Positions 8,680 through 16,182 of a DNA stretch of 64,000 bases are shown here, in pieces (position 1 is the first letter of the stretch; every line of letters begins with the position of its first letter). The position numbers and the translations under genes were made by a program. Source of the stretch: Leptolinea tardivitalis (lineage in GTDB: Bacteria; Chloroflexota; Anaerolineae; Anaerolineales; Anaerolineaceae); the NCBI RefSeq assembly GCF_001050275.1, contig NZ_BBYA01000014.1, positions 1 through 64,000 of the forward strand. Reading direction: 5' to 3'. Below the pieces are notes generated by a model. It was not told where the DNA came from. It searched no databases and was given only the letters and a program-made list of their open reading frames with translations.

Positions 8680-9558
8680 CTATCCATTCGCCATTTTTGA
8701 TGCTGTGAGGGTGCTCTTTAAGAGCATGGCGATTGTCATCGGACCAACACCACCAGGAACTGGCGTGATGGCTCCAGCCACTTCAACTGCTTCTTTGAAA
8801 TTAACATCCCCCACCACGCGATAACCTTTGGGACGGGAGGGATCATCGACATGATTGATTCCCACATCTATGATAACGGCGCCAGGCTTGATCCAATCAC
8901 CGCGAACCATTTCGGGACGGCCTACAGCTGTAACCAGAATGTCTGCCTGACGGATGATCCCGGGTAGGTCGGATGATTTGGAGTGGCAAATTGTTACGGT
9001 GGCGTTAGCCCTAATCAGCAATAGGGCGACTGGCATTCCGACAATATTGGAACGCCCGAGTACCACAGCATTCTTTCCTTCAATCTTCGGCAGATATTTT
9101 TCCAACATGAACATGCATCCGGCAGGAGTGCAGGGAACAAATAATGGTTCACGGCCTTTCTGTGCAAGGCGTCCAATGTTTATCGGATGGAATCCATCAA
9201 CATCCTTTTCCAGACGAATAGAGCTTAAGACGCTCTCTTCATCAAAACCTTTTGGTAAGGGCAGTTGTACCAATATCCCATTCACCTGGGGATCATCGTT
9301 TAATTTCTTGACCAGAGACTCCAATTCCTGTTGGGAGGTTGAAGCAGGAAGTTCATATCCGAAAGAATTGATCCCCACTTCGGCACAGGCTTTTTGTTTC
9401 GAGCGGACATAATCATGAGATGCAGGATCGTCACCTACCAGAACTGTAGCCAAACCGGGTTTGGGTTTTCCTGCCTGGACCCGTTCGGCCACCTCTTTGG
9501 CAACGTCAGCGCGAATTTGTTTTGCGATTTCTGTACCACTGATGATCGTAGCAGGCAT
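8680..9558 (-). CDS. folD: Bifunctional methylenetetrahydrofolate dehydrogenase/cyclohydrolase FolD
   Basis: FolD interconverts 5,10-methylene-, methenyl- and 10-formyl-tetrahydrofolate. The 292-residue protein shows the substrate motif YVRSKQKACAEVGI (about residues 50-63), the catalytic Lys54 (YxxxK pattern), QLPLPKGF, DVDGFHPINIGRL, the NADP-binding GRSNIVGMP and the C-terminal TPVPGGVGPMTIAML. Length is typical. The gene has a strong GGAGG and is the first of a two-gene unit with the deaminase, so one-carbon units and purine breakdown may be linked here. Confidence 0.96.
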   Translation of the reverse strand: MPATIISGTEIAKQIRADVAKEVAERVQAGKPKPGLATVLVGDDPASHDYVRSKQKACAEVGINSFGYELPASTSQQELESLVKKLNDDPQVNGILVQLPLPKGFDEESVLSSIRLEKDVDGFHPINIGRLAQKGREPLFVPCTPAGCMFMLEKYLPKIEGKNAVVLGRSNIVGMPVALLLIRANATVTICHSKSSDLPGIIRQADILVTAVGRPEMVRGDWIKPGAVIIDVGINHVDDPSRPKGYRVVGDVNFKEAVEVAGAITPVPGGVGPMTIAMLLKSTLTASKMANG

Positions 9559-9683
9559 AATTTCCTCCAGATTAGTATTAACCGCGCATATCCAATAAAA
9601 TTATACTGTTTGGGGAAAAACTTCCCTGTGGAATATTTCCATGATTAACCCTATATAAATAGGATTTATGTCACAACTTCCAG

Positions 9684-9689
9684 TATAAT
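9684..9689 (+). promoter_or_regulatory. -10 element upstream of the UDP-glucose dehydrogenase gene
   Basis: A perfect TATAAT lies 20 bases before the ATG, which is preceded by a CGGAGGG Shine-Dalgarno. No convincing -35 hexamer is seen at the right distance. Confidence 0.45.
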
Positions 9690-9709
9690 TTGGCTCTCGG
9701 AGGGTAAAC

Positions 9710-11032
9710 ATGAGCAAAATTTGCGTCATAGGTACCGGTTATGTTGGGTTGGTTACAGGAACCTGTTTTGCTGATCTGGGAAATTCAGTTACCTGTCTTG
9801 ATGTTGATGAAACCCGGATCTCAAAATTACTAAAAGGCATCATGCCGATTTATGAACCGGGTCTGCAGGAAATTGTTGAACGTAATGTTAAAGCCGGCAG
9901 GTTAATATTCACCACAGACTATGTGAAAGCCGTCAAGGATGCTGAAATAGCTTTTATTGCTGTAGGCACACCATCTGGCGTTGATGGAGAAGCCGATCTT
10001 CAATATGTTCGGCAGGCTGCTGAATCAATAGCTGACCTGGTAGATTCTAAAATTATTGTCGTTAATAAATCTACTGTACCGGTTGGCACCGGTGATTGGG
10101 TGGCTGAAGTCATTCAAAAACGCCGGAATGGACGTCCATTGGATTTAAATGTCGTATCCAATCCGGAATTTCTCCGCGAAGGTTCGGCAATCAATGATTT
10201 CATGCAATCTGATCGGGTAGTATTGGGCTCTGAAAATCGAACGGCAGCTGAAAAAGTGGCTGAGCTCTATGCACCCTTGCGCTGCCCGGTTCTTATCACA
10301 GATCTTCGCACGGCAGAGATGATTAAATATGCCTCGAATGCATTTCTTGCCACACGTATTTCGTTTATCAATGAAATTGCCAATGTCTGTGAAGAATTGG
10401 GTGCCGATGTAAAAGTAGTTGCCCAGGGAATGGGATTAGATAAACGCATTGGCAGCGCCTTCCTGGATGCTGGGCTGGGATGGGGTGGGTCTTGCTTCCC
10501 CAAAGACGTAAAAGCTCTGGCACATATGGCTGTTCTTCATGGTACCCATCCACAATTGCTGCAGGCTGTTATGGAAATTAACCGGAATCAGCGGCGCCGC
10601 CTGGTTTACAAACTCCGTAAAGCATTAGGCGGTTTAAATGATCGAACGATTGGCGTTCTTGGGATTTCCTTCAAACCAAATACAGATGATATTCGGGAAG
10701 CACCTGCATTGGAAGTGATACATCTGTTGGAAAATGAAGGTGCAAAGATCAAGGCATATGATCCGCAGGCAATGGAAAATGCCGCTCAGATTTTGCAAAA
10801 AGTCAAATTGTGTGACAATCCATATCAGGTGGCAGAAGGTTCTGATGCTCTAATTTTGATCACAGAATGGAATGAATTCAAGCAGATCGATTTTAATAAA
10901 ATTAAAGAATTGATGAATCAACCAGTAATTATGGATGGACGTAATCTCTGGGATGAAAAAACCTTGAAAAATATGGGATTCCAATATTTTGGTGTTGGAC
11001 GGGCTACAAAACCAACCAATACCCTGGATTAA
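9710..11032 (+). CDS. UDP-glucose 6-dehydrogenase
   Basis: The 440-residue enzyme oxidises UDP-glucose to UDP-glucuronate with two NAD, supplying acidic sugar for polysaccharides. The N-terminal Rossmann motif [10 protein letters not shown] (residues 7-16), [19 protein letters not shown] (about 147-156), the catalytic cysteine in GGSCFPKD (about 260-267) and the C-terminal [15 protein letters not shown] are all present. Length is standard for the UGD/TuaD family. A terminator follows directly. No polysaccharide cluster adjoins it, although several GT2 and GT-C genes occur elsewhere in the window. Confidence 0.95.
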   Translation: MSKICVIGTGYVGLVTGTCFADLGNSVTCLDVDETRISKLLKGIMPIYEPGLQEIVERNVKAGRLIFTTDYVKAVKDAEIAFIAVGTPSGVDGEADLQYVRQAAESIADLVDSKIIVVNKSTVPVGTGDWVAEVIQKRRNGRPLDLNVVSNPEFLREGSAINDFMQSDRVVLGSENRTAAEKVAELYAPLRCPVLITDLRTAEMIKYASNAFLATRISFINEIANVCEELGADVKVVAQGMGLDKRIGSAFLDAGLGWGGSCFPKDVKALAHMAVLHGTHPQLLQAVMEINRNQRRRLVYKLRKALGGLNDRTIGVLGISFKPNTDDIREAPALEVIHLLENEGAKIKAYDPQAMENAAQILQKVKLCDNPYQVAEGSDALILITEWNEFKQIDFNKIKELMNQPVIMDGRNLWDEKTLKNMGFQYFGVGRATKPTNTLD

Positions 11033-11076
11033 CAGAGAATGCGTTAAAAATCTGGCGATGAATTCTTAACTGAAAG

Positions 11077-11106
11077 CACCTCAGGAAAAAACCTGAGGTG
11101 TTTTTC
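11077..11106 (+). terminator. Terminator of the UDP-glucose dehydrogenase gene
   Basis: A perfect 9-bp stem CACCTCAGG (11077-11085) with CCTGAGGTG (11092-11100), an A-rich loop and a T run after it. Confidence 0.93.
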
Positions 11107-11120
11107 TTTAAGAAAAAAAC

Positions 11121-11289
11121 CCCCGCTATGCCGATGTGCTGCATAGTTTTGCACCTGCATAAGCAGGTAGGATCCCGACCCAGTGAATCCGCCTTGGCCG
11201 AAGCCTATCGCGTCACCACTGAAAGATTAAGATCCGTTTGTAAACTGTTGGCGCAAAACCGCAGTTGCAGCATCACGAACACAGCAGGG
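11121..11289 (+). ncRNA. Candidate structured RNA of about 170 nt, class unknown
   Basis: The stretch is more GC-rich than its AT-rich flanks and folds by eye into nested helices. The ends close through CCC (11121-11123) with GGG (11287-11289) and GCT (11125-11127) with AGC (11283-11285). TGCTGC (11137-11142) pairs with GCAGCA (11267-11272). ACCTGC/GCAGGT (11153-11158, 11163-11168) forms a hairpin with an ATAA loop. GGATC (11170-11174) pairs with GATCC (11231-11235), and CAGTG (11181-11185) with CACTG (11217-11221). The closed long shape is reminiscent of 6S RNA, but no 6S, SRP, tmRNA or riboswitch signature is recognised. No terminator follows directly. Strand is inferred from the neighbours. 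Confidence 0.4.
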
Positions 11290-11330
11290 TAATTTCCTTA
11301 TACCACAATTTAAATTTGATGTATAGTGGG

Positions 11331-11346
11331 TTGGAAACGCTTTCAA
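11331..11346 (+). promoter_or_regulatory. LacI/CcpA-type operator upstream of thpR
   Basis: TTGGAAACGCTTTCAA fits the LacI-family pattern TTGnAAnCGnTTnCAA and the CcpA cre consensus TGnAAnCGnTnnCA at every fixed position. It lies four bases after a TATAGT -10-like hexamer (11322-11327), where a bound repressor would block transcription start. No LacI-family gene is in the window. Confidence 0.55.
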
Positions 11347-11374
11347 ATGCCGCTATCGCAAGGTACTAACGAAA

Positions 11375-11953
11375 ATGAGAACATTTATTGCCATCCCGCT
11401 CCCTGGGGAATTATTACATTATTTGACCGAAATTCAAACATTATTACGAAAGGGTATCCGGTCAGGGGTCGCCTGGGTCAATCCTACTTCGATTCACCTC
11501 ACATTAAAGTTTCTTGGAGAGATCAACGAGAAACAGCTTCCTGATGTTCGAATGAAGTTAGCAGACTGCCTGAAAAATACGAGTAAATTTCAACTAACCT
11601 CTGGTGGAATTGGTTGTTTTCCGGGTATTACAAATCCCAAGGTTCTGTGGTCGGGCATTCAGATGAATCCAAATCTAGAAGATATTCAATTCAAAATCGA
11701 AACGACTTTATCTCAAATTGGATTTGAAAAAGAAGAAAGGAAATTTTCACCTCATTTGACACTGGGAAGAGTGAAAACTGGTTTACTAAGACCGGAACAA
11801 GAATTTCTTCAAAAAATTATTGAACAAGAAGCCCATCACGATCCGATGATTTTTGTTGTAAATCAGGTTGTTCTTTATAAAAGTGACCTGACCCGATCAG
11901 GAGCGATTTATTCAGCAATTTCAATAAACCAATTGATTGAGAATAACAGGTAG
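11375..11953 (+). CDS. thpR: RNA 2',3'-cyclic phosphodiesterase (LigT/ThpR family)
   Basis: A 192-residue member of the 2H phosphoesterase superfamily that opens 2',3'-cyclic phosphate ends of RNA. The two catalytic HxT motifs are present as IHLTLKFLG (about residues 43-51) and HLTLGRVK (about 127-134). N-terminal MRTFIAIPLP is typical. The physiological substrate in bacteria is not firmly known. It is followed 45 bp later by rsfS and may share its transcript. Confidence 0.9.
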   Translation: MRTFIAIPLPGELLHYLTEIQTLLRKGIRSGVAWVNPTSIHLTLKFLGEINEKQLPDVRMKLADCLKNTSKFQLTSGGIGCFPGITNPKVLWSGIQMNPNLEDIQFKIETTLSQIGFEKEERKFSPHLTLGRVKTGLLRPEQEFLQKIIEQEAHHDPMIFVVNQVVLYKSDLTRSGAIYSAISINQLIENNR

Positions 11954-11998
11954 GAAAAAATCCGGTATACTTTAGAAAATTGTTTTATGAGGTGAATT

Positions 11999-12343
11999 CT
12001 GAATACGGTCGAAACGGCAAAAAAACTGATCACGGTGTTGGAAGATAAAAAAGGGGAAAATATCGTCCTTCTGGATGTCTCCGGGATAGCATCATTTACT
12101 GATTATTTTATTTTCTGTAACGGTTCCAGTACTAGAATGTTGACAGCTCTGGCCGAGAGCCTGGAACGGGCAGCCCGAACCGAATTCAGTTTGCATTCCA
12201 GAATTGAAGGGAATGCGGACGATGGTTGGATTTTGATTGATATGGGTGATATTGTTGTTCATCTATTTGATCCGGACCAGCGCCGTTATTATTCGTTGGA
12301 AGATCTTTGGAGTAATGGAAAGGTCTTGCTGAAAATCCAATAA
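11999..12343 (+). CDS. rsfS: Ribosomal silencing factor RsfS, probable CTG start
   Basis: RsfS binds uL14 and blocks subunit joining under starvation. The core LITVLEDKKGENIVLLDVSGIASFTDYF and the C-terminal DIVVHLFDPDQRRYYSLEDLW are diagnostic. Calling the first usual start codon (GTG at 12035) would remove the conserved first helix (AKKLITVL). Upstream, the frame is open only back to a TGA at 11993. The codons between offer a CTG at 11999 placed just after GAGGTGA, giving a 114-residue protein starting NTVETAKKL after the initiator. I take CTG as the likely start; ATT at 11996 is a worse alternative. Confidence 0.85.
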   Translation: MNTVETAKKLITVLEDKKGENIVLLDVSGIASFTDYFIFCNGSSTRMLTALAESLERAARTEFSLHSRIEGNADDGWILIDMGDIVVHLFDPDQRRYYSLEDLWSNGKVLLKIQ

Positions 12344-12379
12344 TACTGGCGATAGCTTTTTTGTTTACCATTTTCATTA

Positions 12380-12407
12380 TTGAAATGTCAGACATCTGAC
12401 GTATAAT
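12380..12407 (+). promoter_or_regulatory. Promoter of the GntR regulator gene, leaderless
   Basis: A -35 TTGAAA (12380-12385) and a -10 TATAAT (12402-12407) are 16 bases apart. The expected transcription start seven or so bases downstream coincides with the A of the ATG at 12415, and no Shine-Dalgarno exists. This predicts a leaderless mRNA. Confidence 0.8.
12387..12400 (+). promoter_or_regulatory. Palindromic operator in the promoter spacer
   Basis: GTCAGA-CA-TCTGAC is a perfect inverted repeat filling the spacer between -35 and -10. It is a natural site for autorepression by the GntR protein encoded immediately downstream. Twelve of the 13 bases in TCAGACATCTGAC recur at 27983-27995. Confidence 0.65.
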
Positions 12408-12414
12408 AAATATA

Positions 12415-13179
12415 ATGGCTAATGGTTATTCATATAGCTCACCTCTGTTGATAAGAGCTCCCAGAGTGGAGCTTGAAAATTCGCTTATCCAATTGTTGGG
12501 CACACTTTCTCCCGGTGATCGCTTGCCGCCTGAACCTGATCTGGCCAGGCAATTAGGTGTATCTCGGGCCATGTTGCGTGAAGTGGTAACTGGACTGGTG
12601 GAAAGGGGTTTATTAATTCGCCGGCAGGGAATTGGAACTTTTGTTGCGAGTCAGGCTCCTTTTATTGATTTTGGACTCGAAGTGTTGGAGAGCCTTGACA
12701 GTCTCGCAAAACGTAAGGGGATGGAAACGGAAGTACTTGAATTAGAAATCCGGTCAAGACGAATGACCGCTGACGAAATAGAAATTTTTAATCCTATCGA
12801 AAATTCAGCCAATGTACTTGAGGTATCTCGTGTCATTGCCATCAATGGAAAGGCTGTGGCCTATCTGGTTGATAATGTTCCCGAAATATATCTGGCTCAG
12901 GCTGACGTAAAGTCAAGTATTCATGGATCGGTTTATGACCTGCTGGCACAAAAAAAAGAAATACCTCTTTCATATTCACGAACAGACATACTGGCTATCA
13001 ATGCAGATGCGGAAACCAGCAGAAAACTGAAAATTGGTGAGGGGACGGCACTGATATTACTGACAGCTCAGTTGTATACAACGAATGGACGAATAGTGGA
13101 CTATTCCATTAGTTATTTTGTTCCAGGGCAATTTAAATTCCATGTGATGAGACGGCTTGGCAGACCCACTGAATGGTAG
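12415..13179 (+). CDS. GntR-family transcriptional regulator with UTRA domain
   Basis: The 254-residue regulator has an N-terminal winged helix (about residues 18-80; PEPDLARQLGVSRAMLREVVTGLVERGLLIRRQGIGTFV region, where the recognition helix is LGVSRAMLREV). A UTRA/chorismate-lyase-like ligand domain follows (about 90-245), as in HutC. HutC-type regulators sense small metabolites of the pathway they control, such as urocanate. Being at the head of a purine/ureide gene group, this one may sense a purine or ureido compound. Its promoter carries a palindrome in the spacer, so autoregulation is likely. Confidence 0.88.
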   Translation: MANGYSYSSPLLIRAPRVELENSLIQLLGTLSPGDRLPPEPDLARQLGVSRAMLREVVTGLVERGLLIRRQGIGTFVASQAPFIDFGLEVLESLDSLAKRKGMETEVLELEIRSRRMTADEIEIFNPIENSANVLEVSRVIAINGKAVAYLVDNVPEIYLAQADVKSSIHGSVYDLLAQKKEIPLSYSRTDILAINADAETSRKLKIGEGTALILLTAQLYTTNGRIVDYSISYFVPGQFKFHVMRRLGRPTEW

Positions 13180-13217
13180 AGCCGTAGAAAACAATCAATA
13201 AAAAATGGAGGTTCAAT

Positions 13218-14168
13218 ATGCGTAGTTTTGCTGGTCGCGACATTCTTTCTTTGAAAGATTTTGAACGAAATGAGTTTTTCCATGTGTTGCAGGTAGCTGA
13301 TGAATTGGAACCCATTGCCCGCTCACGGAAAAATGTCGATATGTTGAAAGAAAAGACGCTGGTAACGGCATTCTACCAACCGAGTACCCGCACTCGCCTT
13401 GCCCATGAAGCAGCCATGCACCGGCTTGGTGGTCATGTTACCGGTTTTTCCGATGCCAAGATGACCCGCGCTGGAGATTGGTATCAGGAATCGATTAAAG
13501 ATACCGTCAAGATGCTTGAATTCTATGGCGATGTGATTGTGATGCGCCACTTCCAACAGGGTGCACCACATGAAGCCGCCAAGTGGGCTTCTGTACCGAT
13601 CATCAATGGTGGTGATGGATGGGGTGAACATCCCACCCAGATCCTGACGGACCTGTATACGGTTCTTACCGAAAAAGGCACTCTGGATGGTCTGACCTGG
13701 CTTTGTGTCGGTGATATGCGCATGCGTACCATGCACTCCATCGCCTATGCCCTTACACAATTTGATGCCAAAGCCATATTTGTGTCGCCTCCCGATATGT
13801 CAATGAAACCAGAATTTAAGGAAGAATTGAAACAATACAACCTTGATTTCTGCGAAGCACCACATGTGGGAGATGTAATTGATCAGGCAGATGTCATCCT
13901 TGTTGAACCGGTTGTGCAACCCGATTATACAAAATCACGCCAGGAAGCCGGAGAACACGGAGAAACACCGGCAAATTACAAGATCACCCGTGACTTGCTT
14001 TTCAACAAAGCCAAAAGTGATTCAATTTTGCTTCACTCTCTCCCGCGCATGGATGAAATTCCTCCCGATGTGGATATCACCAAACATTCCCGTTACTGGC
14101 AGGAAGCCTATAATGGCGTTGTGATGCGTATGGCGTTGTTGGCGCTGGTTCTTGGAAAAATGGAGTAA
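13218..14168 (+). CDS. ATCase-like carbamoyltransferase with altered substrate site
   Basis: A 316-residue transcarbamylase. The carbamoyl-phosphate site is intact: STRTR (56-60), HPTQ (138-141), GDMRMRTMHS (165-174) and LPRMDEI (275-281), all in aspartate carbamoyltransferase form. The second substrate loop differs. Where E. coli PyrB has TRVQ (Arg229, Gln231, which bind aspartate), this protein reads VEPVVQP (229-235). The loop carrying Lys84 of PyrB is also altered, with an insertion around AKMTRAGDWYQES. It probably uses another amine or ureide, possibly in the phosphorolytic direction. GGAGG precedes the start. It sits 38 bp after the regulator gene and is followed by a strong terminator. 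No pyrI or other pyr gene is nearby. Confidence 0.8.
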   Translation: MRSFAGRDILSLKDFERNEFFHVLQVADELEPIARSRKNVDMLKEKTLVTAFYQPSTRTRLAHEAAMHRLGGHVTGFSDAKMTRAGDWYQESIKDTVKMLEFYGDVIVMRHFQQGAPHEAAKWASVPIINGGDGWGEHPTQILTDLYTVLTEKGTLDGLTWLCVGDMRMRTMHSIAYALTQFDAKAIFVSPPDMSMKPEFKEELKQYNLDFCEAPHVGDVIDQADVILVEPVVQPDYTKSRQEAGEHGETPANYKITRDLLFNKAKSDSILLHSLPRMDEIPPDVDITKHSRYWQEAYNGVVMRMALLALVLGKME

Positions 14169-14183
14169 AGAATTAAATCTTTT

Positions 14184-14223
14184 GATTGCCGCTGCATTTT
14201 TTATGCAGCGGCAATCATTTGTT
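14184..14223 (+). terminator. Terminator after the ATCase-like gene
   Basis: A perfect 13-bp stem (14184-14196 with 14204-14216), a 7-base loop and a T-rich tail. It separates the regulator-carbamoyltransferase pair from the membrane genes that follow. Confidence 0.93.
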
Positions 14224-14231
14224 TTTTACCA

Positions 14232-16178
14232 ATGAAATCTGCTTTATCTAAAAAGACACTTGATCCGATACTGTTGTTGCTCCTTGCCGTCCTGACGTAT
14301 GGTCTGGTAATCCCAAAATTAGGATTATTTGGAGATGACTGGCCGCACCTATGGGCTTTTCATATGTTTGGAATGGAAGGGCTTAATAACCTTGTAGCCT
14401 GGGACAGGCCATTTTCATCTTGGGTATATGGAATTATCGCCCCTTTGGCTAATGATCATATCTGGGCTTATCACGTTTATCTGCTTATCTTACGCTGGAT
14501 TAGCGCTGTTCTTTTTTATTATCTTATTAAAGAAATCATTCCAGATAGCGATCCATTTCCATTTTGGGCAGCTTCGTTCCTTTTGATTTATCCGGGTTTC
14601 CGGCAACAACCGCAACCTTTGGAATTTATTCTGCATTTTACAATTTTCGATCTTATGCTAGTCTCTTTCATTTGCATGATGAAGGCTGGAAAAGATATTA
14701 AGACGAATTGGCCTTATCAGGTTGCAGGTACTCTGGCATCTTTATCGATATTTTCAGTGGAATATTTCATCGGGCTGGAATTGCTTCGTCCGATTCTATT
14801 GTTTATCAATTTTCAACGGTCTCTCAAGAATTGGAAGACTGCTATTTATAAAACTGCAATTACGTGGTTCCCCTATATTGTTGTACTGGGATGTTACGCA
14901 TACTGGCGCATGTTCATATTTAAATTTCCTACGTATAAACCGACTTTTCTAAATCAGGTGGGACTAAATCCGATCCAAACATTGATAGGTCTCTTGGAAG
15001 TGCTTGTTGAAGAAATCAGAGCTGCCATACTGGGAGCCTGGAGACAGGTTATATCAATTCCATTGGATAACCATCCGGGAATCATTTATTACCTGCTCAT
15101 TTGTGTCAGTTTCATATTTGTTTTCATCTCTTTGACCCGAAAAAAAGTATCAGCAGAGACAACATCACCTCTCATTACTCTGCTTATGGGAAGCGTGGCG
15201 ATCATATTGGCTGGAATACCATTCTGGATTACAGGTATACCTGTACAGTTGGAATTTCCATGGGATCGTTCCACACTGCCTTTCATGGTGGGTTCAAGTT
15301 TGTTATTGGCAGGTTGTTTATTGCTTTTTCGACCGGCTTTCCGCAACGCATTCGCCGCCTTGATCATAGCTGGAAGCGTTGGCATGCATTATCAGAATGT
15401 TATGCTGTATCAGTTGGAATGGCAAAAATTGAACCAGTTCTTCTGGCAATTATCCTGGCGGGCACCTTCCCTTCAACCGGGAACAATAGTGATTTCAGAA
15501 GTCATCCCTTTGTTTTATTATGGAGATAACAACCTTACACCGATTCTTAACTGGACTTATGCACCGCAAAGCAAGTCAACCAAATTGGCATACAACTTTT
15601 TTGATATGGGTGAACGGCTTGGATCAAACCTTTCTGATTTGAAGCCAAATATTTCCGTTTCACATGGTTACCGGTTTTTAACCTTTGAATCGAACAGCAA
15701 CAATTTGCTTCCCGTTGTGTATAAAGATGGGAGCTGTCTGCGTATTGTGGATGAACAAACAGTATTACTTGATTCTTTGCCAAAACGATTAAAGAAAGTT
15801 GCCAGTTTCACCCATCCCGAAGAACGAATACTACCTGGACCGCAATCAACCCCACCTTCATTTATGCCTGAACCTGAACACGGATGGTGCTATATCTACC
15901 AGAAAAGCGAATTGGCCGTTCAACTGGGAAAATGGTCAGAAGTTCGAGCTCTTTATGATGATGCTGAGAAGAATCATATGGAACCCAACGACCTTACGGA
16001 AAACATGCCATTCATTGAGGCTTTTATAAGGATAGGTGACATTGATAGTGCCGCCAAATTGGCCAGGTCAAGCCTGAAACAAGAAAACAGCCGACCGGCT
16101 ATCTGTAATCTCTGGAATAAACTGGCGAAAGAGGATAATGAAGTCGGACGCTTTACTGAACAGGCTGGGTGCGATTAA
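14232..16178 (+). CDS. Large membrane protein, tandem paralogue 1
   Basis: A 648-residue protein with about ten membrane segments in the first 400 residues and a soluble C-terminal part. The loop after the first helix reads LFGDDWPHLW. Acidic pairs at this place are typical of GT-C glycosyltransferases (GT39/GT83-like), so a lipid-linked sugar transferase is possible but not shown. The C-terminal 100 residues (YQKSELAVQLGKWSEVRALYDDAEK and onward) look like TPR-type helical repeats. The next gene is a diverged paralogue with the same plan. There is no Shine-Dalgarno at the ATG, and the upstream T run belongs to a terminator, so expression may depend on read-through. Confidence 0.65.
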   Translation: MKSALSKKTLDPILLLLLAVLTYGLVIPKLGLFGDDWPHLWAFHMFGMEGLNNLVAWDRPFSSWVYGIIAPLANDHIWAYHVYLLILRWISAVLFYYLIKEIIPDSDPFPFWAASFLLIYPGFRQQPQPLEFILHFTIFDLMLVSFICMMKAGKDIKTNWPYQVAGTLASLSIFSVEYFIGLELLRPILLFINFQRSLKNWKTAIYKTAITWFPYIVVLGCYAYWRMFIFKFPTYKPTFLNQVGLNPIQTLIGLLEVLVEEIRAAILGAWRQVISIPLDNHPGIIYYLLICVSFIFVFISLTRKKVSAETTSPLITLLMGSVAIILAGIPFWITGIPVQLEFPWDRSTLPFMVGSSLLLAGCLLLFRPAFRNAFAALIIAGSVGMHYQNVMLYQLEWQKLNQFFWQLSWRAPSLQPGTIVISEVIPLFYYGDNNLTPILNWTYAPQSKSTKLAYNFFDMGERLGSNLSDLKPNISVSHGYRFLTFESNSNNLLPVVYKDGSCLRIVDEQTVLLDSLPKRLKKVASFTHPEERILPGPQSTPPSFMPEPEHGWCYIYQKSELAVQLGKWSEVRALYDDAEKNHMEPNDLTENMPFIEAFIRIGDIDSAAKLARSSLKQENSRPAICNLWNKLAKEDNEVGRFTEQAGCD

Positions 16179-16182
16179 TCAT

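Noticed and set aside
11098-11292. 64-codon ORF after the ugd terminator
   Set aside because: It begins in the terminator T run, has no Shine-Dalgarno and a composition unlike a protein; the stretch reads better as a structured RNA.
13218-14168. Calling this gene pyrB
   Set aside because: The aspartate-binding segment is replaced and there is no pyr gene context.
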